Origin: Chromatiaceae bacterium
GTDB lineage: Bacteria; Pseudomonadota; Gammaproteobacteria; Chromatiales; Chromatiaceae
NCBI GenBank assembly: GCA_024235255.1
Contig: JACKMT010000004.1
Span: forward strand, 62,001 to 126,000
DNA: 64,000 nucleotides
Reading direction: 5' to 3'
The notes below the pieces were generated by a model. The model saw only the letters and a program-made list of their open reading frames with translations, had not been told where the DNA came from and ran no database searches. The translations under genes and the position numbers were made by a program. Positions 44,818-54,581 of this stretch are shown here, piece after piece (within the stretch, counting starts at the first letter, position 1; the number at the start of each line of letters is the position of its first letter).

Positions 44818-44900
44818 TGTAGGGTGGATCAAGGCGTGCAGCGACGGATCCGCCGATCGCATTGGGTTTGGTGGGTCCGCTTCGCTTGACCCACGCTACA
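44818..44900. repeat. 83-bp dispersed-type palindromic repeat (GTAGGGTGGATCAAG family)
   Basis: The ends TGTAGGGTGGATCAAG (44818-44833) and CTTGACCCACGCTACA (44885-44900) are inverted with three mismatches, and the interior has further G/C-rich symmetry (GCGGATCC-like). I recall similar GTAGGGTGGATCAAG and GGTGGGTC sequences as non-coding repeats in gammaproteobacterial genomes. The element lies in a 346-base gap; the remainder (44901-45107) shows nothing I can assign. Confidence 0.7.
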
Positions 44901-45107
44901 ACTCCAAACGTGAGCGCACGGAAATATTGAGAAGTCGCATATGGCGGCAGATAGCGGATAAACCCGGCTTGCCAAAGTATCGTCAGTTTTTGATTTGTAG
45001 TGTGTGTTTTAAGGGAGAGTAGATCGGCCCCCTTAACGGAGAGGCTGTCGTTTTGATGCAGCCTGAATTGCGCCTCCGGGTTCGCTAATGCGCTAAACTT
45101 ACCTGTC

Positions 45108-45608
45108 ATGTTTCCGCAGCAGTCGCAACCGAAATACGACGTACCGCCTTTGTTGGAGGTAGTGATCGAAATTCCACGCGGCAGTTTTCTGAAGCGGGGA
45201 TCGAGCGGCGCGCTGGATTTTGTATCACCGCTCCCATGCCCGTTCAACTACGGATCGGTCGAAGCCTATCTGGGTCTTGAAGGAGATCTGCTGGATGCGG
45301 TGGTGTTGGGTCCTCGTCTGCAGCGGGGGACGCGTATCAACGTACAGGCGCTGGGTGCCATAGGGCTGACTGATCGCGGCATGTACGATGACAAACTAAT
45401 CTGCAGTGATGTCGCTCTGGATCGCTGGCAGCGCAGCTCGATTCTGCTGTTTTTTCGCTCTTATGCATTATGCAAAGGCGTGCTCAATTTCTGCCGCAGA
45501 CGTAGCGGCCGGAATGCCTGTGAGGGTTGGTGTGATGCGCGGGAAGCGATCGCCAGGGCGACGCCCGTTACCGGTGGAACCCGGATTAGGCCGAAAGTGC
45601 CTTTTTAA
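45108..45608 (+). CDS. Divergent family I inorganic pyrophosphatase-like protein
   Basis: This 166-residue protein resembles the PpaC-unrelated, E. coli type Ppa fold: VVIEIPRGSFLKRG, PFNYGS, LEGDLLDAVV and TDRGMYDDKLICSD align with the active-site segments. Metal-site Asp residues equivalent to E. coli 67, 70, 97 and 102, and Lys104, are kept. Asp65 is Glu, Glu31 is Gly, and the Arg43 region is shortened. The C-terminal half is Cys-rich and divergent. It may be a real pyrophosphatase with altered activity or a related phosphohydrolase. No clear ribosome-binding site precedes the ATG. Confidence 0.72.
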   Translation: MFPQQSQPKYDVPPLLEVVIEIPRGSFLKRGSSGALDFVSPLPCPFNYGSVEAYLGLEGDLLDAVVLGPRLQRGTRINVQALGAIGLTDRGMYDDKLICSDVALDRWQRSSILLFFRSYALCKGVLNFCRRRSGRNACEGWCDAREAIARATPVTGGTRIRPKVPF

Positions 45609-45774
45609 GTTAATCAGGGCTGAGGGTAAACTAACGGAATGCTTAAATTTTTGCCGGGGGCAAACACTCTTTTCTATTAAAAAAATATTATAAATCAATA
45701 TATTATAAATCTGGAACGCCGAACAAATCCTCGGTCCTCAGCCCTTCCATTTCATCAGTCTGAAACTTACCATA

Positions 45775-45794
45775 TACTGTATATAAAAACAGTA
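45775..45794. promoter_or_regulatory. LexA box overlapping the dnaE2 promoter
   Basis: TACTGTATATAAAAACAGTA matches the gammaproteobacterial SOS box CTGT-N8-ACAG exactly and the E. coli consensus at almost every position. It lies 13 bases before the chosen dnaE2 ATG (45808) and overlaps a TATACT/TATATAA -10-like element. LexA should keep the gene off until DNA damage. Confidence 0.93.
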
Positions 45795-45807
45795 CATGGC
45801 AGGTTTC

Positions 45808-48800
45808 ATGTCCGCTATCGAATACGCCGAGCTGCACTGCCGTACCAACTTCAGCTTCCTGAGCGCCGCTTCTGACCCGGAGGCGTTGGTGCGCCGTGCG
45901 CACGATCTGGGTTACCGCGCCCTGGCTATTACCGACGAATGCTCGCTGGCCGGTGTGGTGCGCGCCCATGCCGAGGCAAAATGCTGCGGCCTGCCGTTGA
46001 TTATCGGATCCGAGATCTGCCTGGCGGACGGGCTGCGGCTGGTATTGCTGGCAACCAGCCGAGAGGGGTATGGCGATCTCTCCCAGCTGATTACGCTGGG
46101 ACGGCGGCGCGCCGGAAAAGGGCGTTACCGGCTGGAACGTGGTGATTTAGAACAGGGATTGGCTGATTGCCTAGCCATGCTGCTGCCGGGGCCTGAACCC
46201 GATCTGTCCCAGGCCGAGTGGTTGCAATCCCGTTTTCCGGGACGGGCCTGGATCGGCGTGGAACTGCACCGCACCGGCGCCGACCGGGCACGGCTGGTGC
46301 TGCTGCAATCGCTGGCAAGCGCCGTCGGCCTGCCGCTGGTGGCCGCGGGCGGGGTGCTGATGCGCGACCCAGGCCAGCAGCCGCTGCTGGATGCGATGAC
46401 GGCCATACGTCTGGGCAAAACCCTGGCGGAGGCGGGACTGGCACTGCAGTCCAACAGTGAGCACCATCTGCGCAGCCGCCCCCGGCTGGCCCGCTTCTAC
46501 CCCCAGGCGCTGCTGCAGGAGACGCTACGGCTGGCCGGGCAGTGCCGTTTCTCGCTGGATGAGCTGCGTTACGAGTACCCATCTGAGCTGGTGCCTGCCG
46601 GCTCCAGTGCGGCGGTCCAGCTGCGCTGTCTGACCGAGGCGGGGATGACGCAGCGCTGGAGTGGGCAGGTACCGCAACGGGTACGTGATCTGGTCGAATA
46701 CGAGCTGGCGCTGATTGCCGAGCTCGCTTACGAACCCTACTTTCTGACAGTTCACGATATCGTCCGGTTTGCCCGTTCGCGCAACATTCTCTGCCAGGGA
46801 CGGGGCTCCGCCGCCAACTCGGCGGTCTGTTACTGCCTGGGGATTACCGAAGTGGACCCGGCGCGGATGGAGATGCTGTTCGAGCGTTTCATCTCCAAAG
46901 AACGGGGCGAGCCGCCGGATATCGACGTCGATTTCGAGCACCAGCGGCGCGAGGAGGTTATTCAGTACATTTACGAAAAGTACGGCAGGGAGCGGGCGGC
47001 GCTGGCGGCAACGGTGATCAGCTACCGGCCCAAAAGCGCCATCCGCGACCTGGGCAAAGCGCTGGGACTGGATCCGGATCAGATCGACCGGCTGGCCTCC
47101 AATCTGAGCTGGTGGGATGGGCAGGAGGCGCTGCCGGAGCGGGTGCGGGAGGCGGGCTTCGATCCGGACAATCCCGCTATCAGGCAGCTGCTGGCGCTGA
47201 CCGCGCAGCTCCAGCATATGCCGCGCCATCTCTCCCAGCATGTCGGTGGCTTCGTCATCTCGCGCGGGCCGCTGTCGCGGCTGGTGCCGATCGAAAACGC
47301 CGCCATGCAGGGGCGCAGCGTGATCCAGTGGGACAAGGATGATCTGCAGACGCTGGGCCTGTTGAAAGTGGACTGCCTGGCGTTGGGGATGCTGTCGGCC
47401 ATCCGCCGCGCGTTTGATCTGATCAACGGTTGGCGCGGCGCGGAGCCGCCACTGGGGATGCAGCAGGTTCCGGCCGGGGATGCTGCGGTTTACGCGATGA
47501 TCCAGCGCGCCGAGACCACCGGCGTCTTCCAGATCGAATCGCGGGCCCAGATGGCGATGCTGCCGCGCCTGAAACCGGCCTGTTTCTATGATCTGGTGAT
47601 CGAGGTGGCTATCGTTCGTCCCGGCCCCATCCAGGGGGATATGGTCCACCCCTATTTGCGCCGCCGCCAGGGGCTGGAGCCGGTAGTCTATCCTTCGCCG
47701 GAGGTGGAGGAGGTGTTGGGGCGGACGCTGGGCGTGCCCATTTTTCAGGAGCAGGTAATCAAAGTAGCGATGGTGGCGGCCGGTTTCAGCCCCGGCGAGG
47801 CGGACCGGCTCAGGCGCTCGATCGCCGCCTGGCGCCGCCGCGGCACGCTGCAGCAGTTCGAATCCAGGCTGGTCGAGGGAATGGTTGCGCGCGGCTACGA
47901 GGAGTCCTTTGCGCGCCGCATCTATCAGCAGATTTTGGGCTTCGGCGAGTACGGTTTTCCGGAGTCGCACGCCGCCAGCTTTGCGCTGCTGGTGTACGTC
48001 TCCGCCTGGCTCAAATGGCACCATCCGGCAGCCTTTTTCGCCGCCCTACTCAACAGCCAGCCGATGGGGTTCTACGCGCCGGCCCAGCTGATCCAGGAGG
48101 CGCGCCGGCAGGGCGTGACGGTGGCCCCGGTGGATGTTCGTCGGAGCGAATGGGAGTGTACCCTGGAGGCTGCCGCCGGTTCCCCTGAGCCGCAGTTGCG
48201 CCTCGGTCTGCGCATGATCAAGGGCCTGCCGCGCGCCGGTGTGGAGCGGTTGATGAAGGCGCGCGCCGAGGCCGATTTCCTTACAGTGCAGGATCTGGCC
48301 CGGCGCGCTTCCCTGAGCAAGGGAGATCTGCAGCGCCTGGCGGCGGCTGGTGCGCTGGCCGGGCTGGCGGGCAACCGCCATCAGGCCGCCTGGCTGGTGA
48401 TGGGCATGGAGCCTGCGTTGCCATTGATCGGCACGGTGGTGGAGGAGGCGGTCCCTGCGCTGCCGTTACCCACCGAGGGGGAGAATATCCGGGCCGACTA
48501 TGCCAATCTGGGGCTGACCCTGGAGCGCCACCCGCTGGCGCTGCTCCGGTTTCAGCTCGGGCAGCGCCGGGTGGTAACTGCGGCAGAGGTGCGCGCACGC
48601 AGGCACGGCCAGCTGATCCGCACTGCGGGCATAGTGATCGGCCGCCAGCGTCCGGCTTCTGCCAACAGCGTCACCTTCGTTACGCTGGAAGATGAGACCG
48701 GGCAGGTCAATCTGGTGGTCTGGAGACAGCTGGCTGAGCGGCAGCGCAGCGTGCTGCTCAAGGCACAGCTGCTGGGGGTGAGCGGAGAGGTGCAGCGCGA

Positions 48801-48891
48801 GGGTGAGGTGCTGCATGTGATCGCAAGGCGGCTGTGGGATTACTCTTTCCTGCTCGGCCGCCTGCTGACCCGATCGCGGGATTTTCACTGA
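45808..48891 (+). CDS. dnaE2: Error-prone DNA polymerase DnaE2 (ImuC)
   Basis: DnaE2 is an SOS-induced C-family polymerase that extends across damaged DNA. From the ATG at 45808 (GGCAGG just upstream) it is 1027 residues; an ATG at 45796 directly abuts the LexA box and is less likely. The PHP domain starts YAELHCRTNFSFLSAASDPE. The polymerase core has QGRGSAANSAVCYCLGIT and PPDIDVDFEHQRREEV (catalytic Asp pair), VIRPGPI-type IVRPGPIQGDMVHPY, and a C-terminal OB domain (IRTAGIVIGRQRPASA). imuA and imuB, its usual operon partners, are not adjacent. Confidence 0.96.
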   Translation: MSAIEYAELHCRTNFSFLSAASDPEALVRRAHDLGYRALAITDECSLAGVVRAHAEAKCCGLPLIIGSEICLADGLRLVLLATSREGYGDLSQLITLGRRRAGKGRYRLERGDLEQGLADCLAMLLPGPEPDLSQAEWLQSRFPGRAWIGVELHRTGADRARLVLLQSLASAVGLPLVAAGGVLMRDPGQQPLLDAMTAIRLGKTLAEAGLALQSNSEHHLRSRPRLARFYPQALLQETLRLAGQCRFSLDELRYEYPSELVPAGSSAAVQLRCLTEAGMTQRWSGQVPQRVRDLVEYELALIAELAYEPYFLTVHDIVRFARSRNILCQGRGSAANSAVCYCLGITEVDPARMEMLFERFISKERGEPPDIDVDFEHQRREEVIQYIYEKYGRERAALAATVISYRPKSAIRDLGKALGLDPDQIDRLASNLSWWDGQEALPERVREAGFDPDNPAIRQLLALTAQLQHMPRHLSQHVGGFVISRGPLSRLVPIENAAMQGRSVIQWDKDDLQTLGLLKVDCLALGMLSAIRRAFDLINGWRGAEPPLGMQQVPAGDAAVYAMIQRAETTGVFQIESRAQMAMLPRLKPACFYDLVIEVAIVRPGPIQGDMVHPYLRRRQGLEPVVYPSPEVEEVLGRTLGVPIFQEQVIKVAMVAAGFSPGEADRLRRSIAAWRRRGTLQQFESRLVEGMVARGYEESFARRIYQQILGFGEYGFPESHAASFALLVYVSAWLKWHHPAAFFAALLNSQPMGFYAPAQLIQEARRQGVTVAPVDVRRSEWECTLEAAAGSPEPQLRLGLRMIKGLPRAGVERLMKARAEADFLTVQDLARRASLSKGDLQRLAAAGALAGLAGNRHQAAWLVMGMEPALPLIGTVVEEAVPALPLPTEGENIRADYANLGLTLERHPLALLRFQLGQRRVVTAAEVRARRHGQLIRTAGIVIGRQRPASANSVTFVTLEDETGQVNLVVWRQLAERQRSVLLKAQLLGVSGEVQREGEVLHVIARRLWDYSFLLGRLLTRSRDFH

Positions 48892-49023
48892 GACCGGCAA
48901 TTAGAGAAAATATATAGCGATGAATGCAAATAGTTCGGGAAAACCATGTACTATATGCGCTTTATTTTCACCGGACCAATAGGTATCGTGGCGCAGCCGT
49001 AATCGTAAGCGTTGGCTGCATAA

Positions 49024-50337
<1,314 letters not shown>

Positions 50338-50378
50338 AAGTACATTTTGAAGATGCTGGGAATAGAGAAGCTGAAATA

Positions 50379-51599
50379 GTGAGTCGTCATCAAACCCAAA
50401 GTGTCAGGGTAGATCATGTCACCTTGGGTGGTGCCGCACCTGTAGCGGTGCAGTCGATGACCAACACCGATACGGCAGATGCAGCGGCAACGGCGACACA
50501 GGTCGCGGAACTTGCCCGGGCAGGCTCTGAGCTGGTGCGTATCACAGTCAACAGCGAAGCGGCAGCCGCGGCGGTACCGGCCATCAGGGAGGCGTTGGAC
50601 AGCCAGGGTTGCAAAGTACCGTTGATCGGCGATTTTCATTTCAACGGGCATAAACTGTTGCAGCGTTATCCCGAGTGCGCGCAGGCGCTGGCGAAGTATC
50701 GGATCAATCCGGGTAACGTCGGGCGTGGTGCCAAGCGGGATGAGCGGTTTGCTTCGATGATTGAGCTGGCCTGCCGCTACGACAAGGCAGTGCGCATCGG
50801 CGTCAACTGGGGATCCATGGATCAGGAGCTCGTGGTGCGCATGATGGATGAGAACTCACGCGCGTCCGAACCTAGGGATTACGCCGAGGTGATTCGCGAA
50901 ATCATGGTGGTTTCGGCGTTGGAAAACGCCCGTCGTGCCGAAGAGCTGGGGCTTGGCCGGGAACGGATCGTACTCTCCTGCAAAATGAGCGGGGTGCAAG
51001 ATCTGATCGGCGTCTACCGGGAGCTGGCCAGGCGCTGTGACTACGCGCTGCACCTGGGACTTACCGAAGCGGGGATGGGCTCCAAGGGTATCGTGGCATC
51101 CACAGCGGCACTGGCGGTGCTGCTGCAAGAGGGCATAGGCGATACCATTCGCATCTCCCTCACCCCCGAACCCGGCGGCAGCCGCAGCCAGGAGGTGATC
51201 GTGGCGCAGGAGATCCTGCAGACGATGGGGTTGCGTTCATTCACGCCTATGGTTGTGGCATGCCCCGGGTGCGGCCGCACCAGCAGCACGGTTTTTCAGC
51301 AGTTGGCACAGGATATACAGACCTACCTAAGGCAACAGATGCCGCTGTGGTCGGAACGCTATCCCGGCGTGGAGCAGATGTCGGTGGCGGTCATGGGCTG
51401 TGTGGTCAATGGTCCGGGGGAGAGCAAGCATGCCAATATCGGCATCAGCCTGCCCGGTACCGGCGAGGTTCCGGTGGCACCGGTCTACGAGGACGGGGAG
51501 AAGACGGTCACGCTTAAAGGTGAAGCGATCGCGCAGGAGTTCCAGGCGATCGTCGAGCGCTATGTGGAGAGGCACTACGCCCGTAAACCAGCTGGGTGA
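50379..51599 (+). CDS. ispG: 4-hydroxy-3-methylbut-2-en-1-yl diphosphate synthase
   Basis: IspG is the [4Fe-4S] enzyme of the penultimate step of the MEP isoprenoid pathway. The 406-residue sequence begins at a GTG, has [20 protein letters not shown] at the N-terminus, and the cluster-binding motifs CPGCGRTSS and [10 protein letters not shown] in the C-terminal domain. The start overlaps a TAG that appears to be the original sqr stop. Fe-S supply from the isc operon in this window would be needed. Confidence 0.96.
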   Translation: MSRHQTQSVRVDHVTLGGAAPVAVQSMTNTDTADAAATATQVAELARAGSELVRITVNSEAAAAAVPAIREALDSQGCKVPLIGDFHFNGHKLLQRYPECAQALAKYRINPGNVGRGAKRDERFASMIELACRYDKAVRIGVNWGSMDQELVVRMMDENSRASEPRDYAEVIREIMVVSALENARRAEELGLGRERIVLSCKMSGVQDLIGVYRELARRCDYALHLGLTEAGMGSKGIVASTAALAVLLQEGIGDTIRISLTPEPGGSRSQEVIVAQEILQTMGLRSFTPMVVACPGCGRTSSTVFQQLAQDIQTYLRQQMPLWSERYPGVEQMSVAVMGCVVNGPGESKHANIGISLPGTGEVPVAPVYEDGEKTVTLKGEAIAQEFQAIVERYVERHYARKPAG

Positions 51600-51626
51600 A
51601 AGGAAACGAGGCCAGTAAACTATCGG

Positions 51627-52067
51627 TCAGGTCAAAAGGGCGCTGACCTCTTTACCCGTTGCAAGCGGCACTGTTTCCCTGTTCCTTATCAAGTTGGCCC
51701 AGGTTTCCATCGCAACATTGGCCAGTGGCATGGGAGCCTCCATGAATGTGACCACGAATGCATCGGCCAGCTCCGCCACGCCGATGGAGCGCGGTCTCAG
51801 TGCCATCGCCTCGGGATTCGGCAAGGTGATGCCAAAACAGAAAACGATATTTTTCGCGTCCAGTATCGATTCCGCCACGCGGCCGGCTTGCAGCGATTTG
51901 GTATGCCGATAGTGATCGAATACGGCAATAAAGCTGGCTATCTCATTTTCGTCAATTTGATTTTTCAGAAAAGCGATGATCTGGTCGACGCTGGTGAAGC
52001 TGGTTTCCCTCTTTTCCACTTCCAGTGTGTACAGAGGGTACGTTGCCTGCGACAGGAACTGTTTCAT
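51627..52067 (-). CDS. Conserved small protein of unknown function (DUF6858-like)
   Basis: This 146-residue soluble protein contains SFIAVFDHYRHTKSLQAG, AKNIVFCFGITLPNPEAMALRPRSIG and FVVTFMEAPMPLANVAME. I believe this pattern belongs to the family catalogued as DUF6858, known from sulfur-metabolising epsilon- and gammaproteobacteria, but that is from memory. The function is unknown. AAGGAG precedes the ATG. It converges on ispG and follows the Crp/Fnr gene on the same strand. Confidence 0.72.
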   Translation of the reverse strand: MKQFLSQATYPLYTLEVEKRETSFTSVDQIIAFLKNQIDENEIASFIAVFDHYRHTKSLQAGRVAESILDAKNIVFCFGITLPNPEAMALRPRSIGVAELADAFVVTFMEAPMPLANVAMETWANLIRNRETVPLATGKEVSALLT

Positions 52068-52207
52068 TGCATTGCTCCTTGGCTACAATGATCATCTTGT
52101 TGACTCAACGGATGGGTAAAGCACGAAACCTGTAATTATTTATAGGTGATTAAGTGGTTTTGGAGAGCCTAGGACAAACCTCGGATCGGGGCATTGAAAA
52201 ATCGCAA

Positions 52208-52915
52208 TCAGCCTGCTGCGATGCGTTCCAGATTACGGATATCAAGCAGGAAGTTGTTGGGGGTGGTCTCCACCAGCAGACTCTGGCGTTTGAATTCGGC
52301 GATGGTCCGGCTTGCGGTTTCGGTGGTGATGCCGAGCATGGCACCCATGTCCTCACGCGAAAACAGGGCGCATTGACTGGATTGCTCATCGCGCACCAGC
52401 CGTAACAGCAGCCTTGCCACCCGTTGTTTGGCAGAGCCGGTGGACAGCTCCGTCAACCAGGCGTCTGCTTCGATCAACGCTTTCTGCCAGCGGTTGAGGA
52501 GCTCCTTGTGCAGCGCCGGGTTGGTTTGCGACAGCGCCCTGACAACGCTGACCGGCAGGCTGCAAGCCTGCGTTGATTGCAGCACCACCGCGTCGTGCTG
52601 GTAGCTCTGCCCCAGCAGCACCTCCAATCCGGTGACATCGGTCGAGCGCAGCAGCCTGACAATGCGCTGGGTGCCGTCAGGCAGATACTGAACCAGTTTC
52701 AGAATACCCGCCCGGATGGTAAACAGCCGTTCGCCCGGATCTCCCGCCCGGTAGAGAACCGAACCGGGCGGGAGTGTATAGAGATCGATCGGTTGATGGA
52801 TGTTCTCGAAATCCTTCTCCTCCAGCCCGGAAAAAAGCACCGAGTTGCGCAACGTACAACTGAGACAGTCCGCGTGCCCCTCCCATGCCTCCTTGTCCGA
52901 TACCGGGTTTTTCAT
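52208..52915 (-). CDS. Crp/Fnr-family transcriptional regulator
   Basis: This 235-residue regulator has a cyclic-nucleotide-fold sensor domain (about 25-145), a dimer helix and a winged helix. The recognition helix contains E199-T-A-S202-R203, the E..SR pattern by which FNR reads TTGAT half-sites. N-terminal C17 and C20 and later C118 resemble three of the four FNR cluster ligands, but the fourth (FNR Cys29) has no equivalent, so a classical [4Fe-4S] cluster is doubtful. Its ATG overlaps the stop of the upstream TrpB2-type gene (TGATG), which indicates translational coupling. Confidence 0.88.
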   Translation of the reverse strand: MKNPVSDKEAWEGHADCLSCTLRNSVLFSGLEEKDFENIHQPIDLYTLPPGSVLYRAGDPGERLFTIRAGILKLVQYLPDGTQRIVRLLRSTDVTGLEVLLGQSYQHDAVVLQSTQACSLPVSVVRALSQTNPALHKELLNRWQKALIEADAWLTELSTGSAKQRVARLLLRLVRDEQSSQCALFSREDMGAMLGITTETASRTIAEFKRQSLLVETTPNNFLLDIRNLERIAAG

Positions 52916-54276
52916 CAGCTCGGGTTGAATTTAACCTGCGGGAGATGTTTCAGTGACTCCTGGATCGCCGCTTCCGGATAGGCATAGTCCTGCAGTTCGC
53001 CGGCAAAAAAGCGGTCGTAGGAGGACATGTCGAAGTGGCCGTGGCCGGAGAGGTTGAACAGCAGCGTCTTGGGCTCGCCCGTCTCGGCGCAGCGTTTCGC
53101 CTCGCGCACGGCAGCGGCGATGGCATGGGTGGACTCCGGTGCGGGGACAATGCCCTCGCTGCGGGCAAAGAGCACACCCGCCTCGAAGGTCTCCAGCTGG
53201 GGTACCGCCAGGGCATCCACCAGACCCTCGTAGTGCAACTGGCTGACCAGCGCAGAGTCGCCATGGTAGCGCAGGCCGCCGGCATGAATACCCGGGGGCA
53301 TGAAGTCGTGGCCGAGTGTGTACATTTTTAGCAGCGGCGTAAGGCCGATGGCATCGCCGAAATCGTAGGCGTAAACCCCTTTGGTGAGGGTCGGGCAGGA
53401 GGTGGGCTCGACGGCAACCAGCTTAACCTCCCTGCCTGCCGCCTTGTCGGCAAAAAACGGGAAGGCAATGCCGCCGAAATTGGATCCGCCGCCGCAGGGT
53501 GCGAATATCATATCCGGGTAGTCGCCCACTATCGCCAGCTGCTTTTTCGCCTCCTCGCCGATTATTGTCTGGTGCAGCAGCACATGATTTAACACCGAGC
53601 CGAGCGCATAGTTGGTGTCATCCCTGCCGGCCGCCTCTTCCACTGCCTCGGAGATGGCGATGCCCAGCGAACCCTGCGACTCCGGGTCTTTCTCCAGAAT
53701 CGTCCGGCCCGACTGGGTGATATCGGTCGGGCTGGCGAATACATTCGCCCCCCAGGTCTGCATCATGGAGCGCCGGTAGGGCTTTTGCCGGTAGCTGATT
53801 TTAACCATGAATACCCGCACCTCCAGTCCGAACATCTGACCGGCAAGTGCCAGCGAGCAGCCCCATTGGCCTGCACCTGTTTCCGTGGTCAGACGTTTGA
53901 TGCCCGCCTGTTTGTTGTAGTAGGCCTGGGCCACTGCGGTATTCGGTTTATGTGAACCGGCCGGACTCACCGCTTCGTTTTTGTAGTAGATCTTGGCCGG
54001 TGTCTTCAGCGCTTGCTCCAGCCGGTGAGCGCGGTACAGCGGCGACGGCCGCCACAGGCGCAGAATATCCCGGATCGGCTCAGGGATCGGGATCCAGCGC
54101 TCCTGGCTCATCTCCTGCATGATAAGCGCTTCCGGAAAGATCGCCGCAAGTGCGTCCGGACCCACCGGTTTGCCGTCCAGCCCCAGCGGTGGTGCCGGTG
54201 GATTCGGCATGTCAGCCATCACGTTGTACCAATGGGTGGGCAGTTCGGACTCTTGCAGCAGGATCTTGGTATTCAC
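52915..54276 (-). CDS. TrpB2-type PLP-dependent tryptophan synthase beta-like enzyme
   Basis: This 453-residue protein is of the long TrpB2 type. K110 in SPAGSHKPNTAVAQAYY binds PLP, and TGAGQWGCSLALAG, CGGGSNFGGIAF and FNLSGHGHFDMSSYD are family segments. TrpB2 proteins can make tryptophan from indole and serine or O-phosphoserine without a TrpA partner. No trpA is adjacent. The gene is first of a two-gene unit with the Crp/Fnr regulator. Confidence 0.9.
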   Translation of the reverse strand: MNTKILLQESELPTHWYNVMADMPNPPAPPLGLDGKPVGPDALAAIFPEALIMQEMSQERWIPIPEPIRDILRLWRPSPLYRAHRLEQALKTPAKIYYKNEAVSPAGSHKPNTAVAQAYYNKQAGIKRLTTETGAGQWGCSLALAGQMFGLEVRVFMVKISYRQKPYRRSMMQTWGANVFASPTDITQSGRTILEKDPESQGSLGIAISEAVEEAAGRDDTNYALGSVLNHVLLHQTIIGEEAKKQLAIVGDYPDMIFAPCGGGSNFGGIAFPFFADKAAGREVKLVAVEPTSCPTLTKGVYAYDFGDAIGLTPLLKMYTLGHDFMPPGIHAGGLRYHGDSALVSQLHYEGLVDALAVPQLETFEAGVLFARSEGIVPAPESTHAIAAAVREAKRCAETGEPKTLLFNLSGHGHFDMSSYDRFFAGELQDYAYPEAAIQESLKHLPQVKFNPS

Positions 54277-54581
54277 TCAGGATGCTCCGGGTTGATTGAA
54301 TTCGGGGCTCGGTTGCAGTGCGTACAGTGTCACCTGAAAGCGCGGGATTGCAGCGGATTTGAGGCGCAGCCAAGCCATCTGCCCATCTTTACATATTTGT
54401 CGCAATCCATCAGCTAATTTCCCGACTCTATTGATCCAGTGCACTCCTCCGGCAGGTCAGCGCCGCTTTCCGCCAGTTATTGCGGCTACTCCTTCTCGGT
54501 TCCTCGAACCTACCGGATTGGAGGCGCAGCAGGTCAGCCTGATATCATGCGCTGCAGAATTTGTTAACACAGGTGAAATCG

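Noticed and set aside
44783..45247. 154-codon open frame on the - strand overlapping the start of the pyrophosphatase-like gene
   Set aside because: It runs through a dispersed repeat and has no ribosome-binding site or domain; the + strand gene has enzyme motifs.
45685..45711. Two 12-base direct repeats ATATTATAAATC in an A/T-rich stretch, considered as iterons or an origin
   Set aside because: Only two copies are present, with no replication gene or DnaA boxes nearby; A/T-rich promoter-proximal sequence explains them.
46525..48024. 499-codon open frame on the - strand opposite dnaE2
   Set aside because: It is antisense to the conserved polymerase core and its product shows only Arg/His/Gln-rich shadow sequence.
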